From contig CM044858.1 of assembly GCA_024500155.1 (NCBI GenBank), positions 3,410,001 through 3,474,000 of the forward strand: a stretch of DNA of 64,000 nucleotides, written 5' to 3'. Position 1 is the first letter of the stretch, and each line of letters begins with the position of its first letter. This DNA is from Chenopodium formosanum (taxonomy: Eukaryota > Streptophyta > Magnoliopsida > Caryophyllales > Amaranthaceae). The notes under the pieces are model-generated. The model searched no databases. It was not told the origin of the DNA and worked only from the letters and a program-made list of their open reading frames with translations. Position numbers and translations under genes: made by a program. Below are positions 60,010-64,000 of this stretch, piece after piece.

Positions 60010-61467
60010 TCACGTACCCAAATCGAACGAATCAGATTTCCTGCCACTTTTTCTTGTCAAAAACCCATACAATTTCCTGATCTCTTTAACACCATCTCTA
60101 CACCCAATTCCTGCAACTGAGTCAAACGGTTCATCCACCGATTCTCTTGCTGACCTATACCCATTCTTCGGCGTACCCTTGCAACTCTCCATACCACCGT
60201 TACTATACGACGTCGTTTGCAGTGCATTGATCACCGATTTTATCGCCCGACTCGGCGAGTTCCGATTCACCATCATTAACTCACCGATTTCAGCCGGACT
60301 CATTGTAACACCATTGTTGAACATCTCTTCAACTTGAGAAAACAATTTATGTTCTCGAACTCCTAAATAATTACTCGCCAAATTCTTGAAATTGTTGAAA
60401 TCACATAAAGGGAAATAAATATGAACATCGACCCGACCCGGCCGTAGTATTGCCGGGTCAATATCTTCCTTCGTTGTCATGGTGAACACCATCACCCGTT
60501 CCTCGCAGCAGGAGTTTACGACCCCGTCCATGAAATTGAGCACGCCGGAGATTGTCACCGCCGCCGAGGACGACGGCGATGAGGTGTTTTTTCCGGCGAC
60601 GTATTTGTCGAAGTCTTCAACGAGAATTAATGATCTAGGGCTTGTTTGAAGGAGGAGGAATTTGAGGTCGGAATCGCCTGAAACTTTGGAGATATCAAGG
60701 TCGTAAACGTCGTAGGAAAGACTCTTGGCCATCGCAGCGACGAAGCTTGATTTCCCTGTTCCTGAAGGTCCGTAAAGAAGGTAACTCCGGCGCCAAACGC
60801 GGCCAAGTCGGTGGTAATACTGCTTCGATTTCTGAAACGTTTCGAGATCGGATTTGACTTTGTTCTTCAACTCGGGATCCATTGCAACTGTCTCGAACGT
60901 TGCCGGGTGAGAAAACGGCGTCGTTTTCCACCCAGAAGAGGAGTTTGTGTACAACCGAATGTCCCTCACACGGTGGTCGATGTCGTCGGAGACAGTGTGG
61001 ACGTGTTGGAGATAAGGACGCAAAACGCGGCGTTTGTCGCGCTTTCTGATCTTCAATAGGAAGGATTTCTCTGCGACGGCGGCAGTGGTGTCGGATAAAA
61101 CGACGTCGTATGTCCAAACAAGACGAGCGCCGAGGAATTCATCAACAATGGTTTGATTAGGGTTAAGAGAGAGAAGGATGTCGGTGGGTTTAGAGCCAGA
61201 AATTAGGTTGGTAAAATCAGAGTGTTCCAACGATTCGAGGGAATTAAGGTAAAGAGAAACTCGCCGGAAAAGTTGGTTTTCCTGGGAATTATCGTTAAAC
61301 TCCGGAACTTTAAGAAATTGATGGTCGTGAAATTTATCCGAGATTAATCTCCACCATTTTTTGAATTTGGATGTTCGAATTTTTCTCTTTAGGAACAATC
61401 TAAGGATTACGAGGAAGATTACGGTTGTAATTACGGCGAAGATAATCCGCCGGAAATCGGTGATCAT
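60010..61467 (-). CDS. BCS1-like AAA-ATPase (At2g46620-like)
   Basis: An intronless gene for 485 residues from the ATG at 61467. A hydrophobic anchor lies at residues 7-25, followed by the AAA-associated N-terminal domain typical of plant AAA-ATPase/BCS1-like proteins. The AAA core shows Walker A GPSGTGKS (233-240), Walker B ILVEDFD (281-287), the sensor region VFTMTTKEDIDPAI and arginine finger LRPGRVD (341-347). The C-terminal part carries EIGELMMVNRNSPSRAI. These proteins are membrane-bound (ER, mitochondrion or plasma membrane) and stress-linked in several cases; the exact substrate is unknown. It is the likely orthologue of Arabidopsis At2g46620, consistent with its neighbours. Confidence 0.92.
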   Translation of the reverse strand: MITDFRRIIFAVITTVIFLVILRLFLKRKIRTSKFKKWWRLISDKFHDHQFLKVPEFNDNSQENQLFRRVSLYLNSLESLEHSDFTNLISGSKPTDILLSLNPNQTIVDEFLGARLVWTYDVVLSDTTAAVAEKSFLLKIRKRDKRRVLRPYLQHVHTVSDDIDHRVRDIRLYTNSSSGWKTTPFSHPATFETVAMDPELKNKVKSDLETFQKSKQYYHRLGRVWRRSYLLYGPSGTGKSSFVAAMAKSLSYDVYDLDISKVSGDSDLKFLLLQTSPRSLILVEDFDKYVAGKNTSSPSSSAAVTISGVLNFMDGVVNSCCEERVMVFTMTTKEDIDPAILRPGRVDVHIYFPLCDFNNFKNLASNYLGVREHKLFSQVEEMFNNGVTMSPAEIGELMMVNRNSPSRAIKSVINALQTTSYSNGGMESCKGTPKNGYRSARESVDEPFDSVAGIGCRDGVKEIRKLYGFLTRKSGRKSDSFDLGT

Positions 61468-61715
61468 TGTAATTGGAAGGGTGGAATTTGGGGATTAATG
61501 GTAGGTGGGCATTTTAAAGGGTAAGATTGTTGTGGTTGTTGATGGGTTTAAGGAATTGAGAAGAGTTTAAAAATGGAGAAGTTGAGAGAAGGAAGAAGAA
61601 GAAGTCAAGAGTGAAGGGAATGGAGAATGGGGGGTGGAGAGAGATAGAATAAGAGAGGAATAATAGATTCGCTGGACTACTCTCTCGTCATTTCCCAGCT
61701 ACTTGACAGCAAGGA

Positions 61716-61726
61716 CATATATATGG
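61716..61726 (-). promoter_or_regulatory. TATA box of the AAA-ATPase gene
   Basis: CCATATATATG on the minus strand lies about 250 bp upstream of the start codon. Between them (61560-61690) the minus strand is strongly CT-rich, a common leader/Y-patch composition in plants. Confidence 0.5.
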
Positions 61727-64000
61727 TAGGACTATTTATTATTTTGTTTTCTCTTTTTCAACTTATATTTGGGGTCATTTTATATCCATACACTCTTTTT
61801 AAATAAAAAAATTAGTAAATTCAAAAAGAAAAGACATTGGAATGGGATGGGATGTCTATTTTTTAAGGAATGCTACACAATTAATTTACTACTAACATTG
61901 ATGACTTAATGAGTAAATTGGGCTATTTCTTTCTATGATTATGTTTTTAACTTTTGGTGTTACTCTTGCTAGCTGTGATATGGGGTGAATTGTGATAAGC
62001 TTTTAACAATGAAAGGGTGTGTGTCTCCTAATTTCGAGTAGAGTGAAGGCATAAGTGGTGTTGAGATCTCATTATCTTTGTAATCCTTTGTATTGTTTAT
62101 GACATTTATTGCTCATGAATTAGATGAACACGTTGAAATTGAGTTTGATGTGAGGTAACGGATGTTGTCAATAAACAAGGATAGCCTGATTGGCTGATTT
62201 ATCGAATTTTATGGGCATGTTGGCCACTAGTTTTTGTCAAGGATTATACATTTATACTACTTCGTATATGCCAACATGGCTAAGTTGTATAAATTAATTG
62301 GAGCGTGTACTCCACGTGCGTATCATAGACATAGAATATGCATGTGGCTAATGATATATCACAACTTCACAAGTCCAGGGTTTTTAATTACGGAGTACAA
62401 TAATACTTCACAAGTCCAGGGTTTTTAATCACAAGTTTATGAGTAATGGGTTCATACATCATAAATGTAGGGCTTAAATCTCTTGATTTCAAGTGAGTAA
62501 CCAAACACTACCTAAGAGTGAAGTTCACCCCAACATACTGTAATTAACAATCAATAAAACATTCAAATGTTGTTAACTTTGTATATATATAATGATTAAT
62601 GAACACCTCTTAAGTAGGTACCTAACATTGTTAGATATTTATGAAAGAAGAATTTTTAACAGTACCTGAGGAGATTAAAAAAATGAAAGATAGTGGAAGA
62701 CTGGTAGAAATAGAATTTAACATCTGGTGGGAATTTAAAGACGGTCGATCTCACGTAAGAAACAGCCTTTAGTGTAATCTTCTACAGCTAATTAAGTTAA
62801 GCATGGAAGACTCTCCCCACGTTTCACTGTAATTATTTACGAGGAATCTCATCAATTCGCTAATTATTATTCATTTCATTAATACACATTACCGTGTGTC
62901 AGGATAGATTAGAATGGCTTTTATGTTAATCTAATCAATCTTTCTGAGCTTAAATCCATATAAACTTGTACGAGTAATTCTTTATTATTAATTTGGCTGT
63001 TGTCACTAAGCAAGATATTTATAGCTCCTCTGTTTGGGATAATTACAGCTTATAGTGAAGATATTCATTTGCGTAATAAAGAATTAATGCCAATATTAAC
63101 AAGATGTTACTGTATTACTCTGTAACAATGTGCAAGAATAACAATATGAGTACTTGCTAGCAGTTTTCCACAAGCCAATATTTCGTGTTTAAAGGACCAC
63201 AAGGGCAAACGATGAGAATTGATCCCAATGTCTATTAAAATTAAGAAGGAAACTCTAACTACTTGAGTTATCCTTCATTATCTTCCACAGGCCAATATAA
63301 CCGGATAGAAATTGATTTACATCAAGAATATAAATGCTAAAAAAAATGCTCAATATTATAATATCGACTATAACATTTGTTTTTATGAGTAAATTTAGAT
63401 ATATAATCGTCAAAAGTGTGTAATTTCAAAACCTTTATCAATTAATATAAATGATGTTGTATGTGAACTTTCAGAATTTATTACTGTATTATATAAATTG
63501 TTTGAAATTGTTTTTAAAAAATCCAATGTCTTTAGAGCAAAGTACACAAAGCATGAAAGCATGACTCTAAAAAAAAGTCCATCAACATCATTTTTTTTGG
63601 ACGTGACACAACACACAACTACACAAGTATCATTAATGGTCTTTGTTAGTATAGTATTCCATAAGAAATAAAAATATTGGACAATTTTAGTGTACTGTTT
63701 ATTTATTTATTTTGGCGTAATATAAATTTTATGAATTACTCTATAGTTAGAAACTTAGAATAATTAATCCCTTAAGTCCGTATATACTGAAATTTAAAAT
63801 TAGACTAAAAATGTCTCATTATTCATTAACATTGTCATAATTCAAAGTTGGGCCATGTGAATGTGATGATAAGATATTTTGGCCTTGTATTTTTGTTGGC
63901 AACGAGGAACAAGTGCTTGCTGCTTGGTTCAAAAATTGGACACTATATCCTTGTCCTTCATGTCATTCATGTTAATGAATTTTGTATCCACATTATAACC
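61727..64000. other. Region upstream of the AAA-ATPase gene to the window end
   Basis: AT-rich, no gene recognised. It holds a 25-bp direct duplication ACTTCACAAGTCCAGGG... (62364-62388 and 62405-62429) with TACGGAGTA between the copies. Confidence 0.5.

Overview
The window is nuclear DNA of a flowering plant, most likely a core eudicot. It is AT-rich, its genes have GT-AG introns, there is one tRNA gene with Pol III signals, and many LTR elements and MITEs are present. Proteins recognised by eye match plant families throughout. I cannot fix the species; the repeat flavour would fit Caryophyllales, but that is only an impression.

Genes, left to right: the 5' two-thirds of an L-fucokinase/GDP-L-fucose pyrophosphorylase gene (FKGP, minus, 1-6206, running off the left edge) with a tRNA-Val(AAC) gene just upstream; a WNK kinase gene in eight coding exons (plus, 9312-13749); a small Yippee-like zinc protein gene (plus, 15602-16402); a KIC/PBP1-type EF-hand gene (plus, 30078-30449); an RS31/RS31A-type SR splicing factor gene with a long, probably alternatively spliced intron (minus, 30956-34448); an ECA2-type Ca2+-ATPase gene (plus, 39317-43464); a PPR gene broken by a frameshifting deletion (minus, 44118-45594); a short plastid-type OSCP/ATP-synthase-delta-like gene (minus, 46952-47602); a RABA3-type GTPase gene (minus, 50545-52535); and a BCS1-like AAA-ATPase gene (minus, 60010-61467). 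Several of these are neighbours in Arabidopsis on two homeologous segments (from memory: At1g01200/At1g01220 and At2g46600/610/620), so the window looks like a less fractionated version of that ancestral block.

The stretch 17365-28955 is a repeat island with nested structure. A roughly 322-bp tandem satellite (about 10 monomers) was split by a non-autonomous LTR retrotransposon (18216-25994, minus orientation, LTRs about 1% diverged). That element was in turn hit by a second LTR-type element (19730-21658). A separate 560-bp hAT-like element (26450-27009) sits in another monomer. Target-site duplications fix nearly all these boundaries. Elsewhere there are three CTACCTCC-type foldback MITEs, two Tourist-like MITEs with GAACT-rich interiors, a second hAT-like MITE and a 449-bp solo LTR.

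The signals I find most worth a second look are: GC-rich palindrome arrays at the same distance upstream of the TATA box in two unrelated LTRs; MITE arms that differ between copies but match within each copy; a probable poison exon in the SR gene; the 35-nt deletion in the PPR gene; and a strongly over-represented 9-mer (TACTCCGTA). I found no CRISPR, bacterial or viral system.
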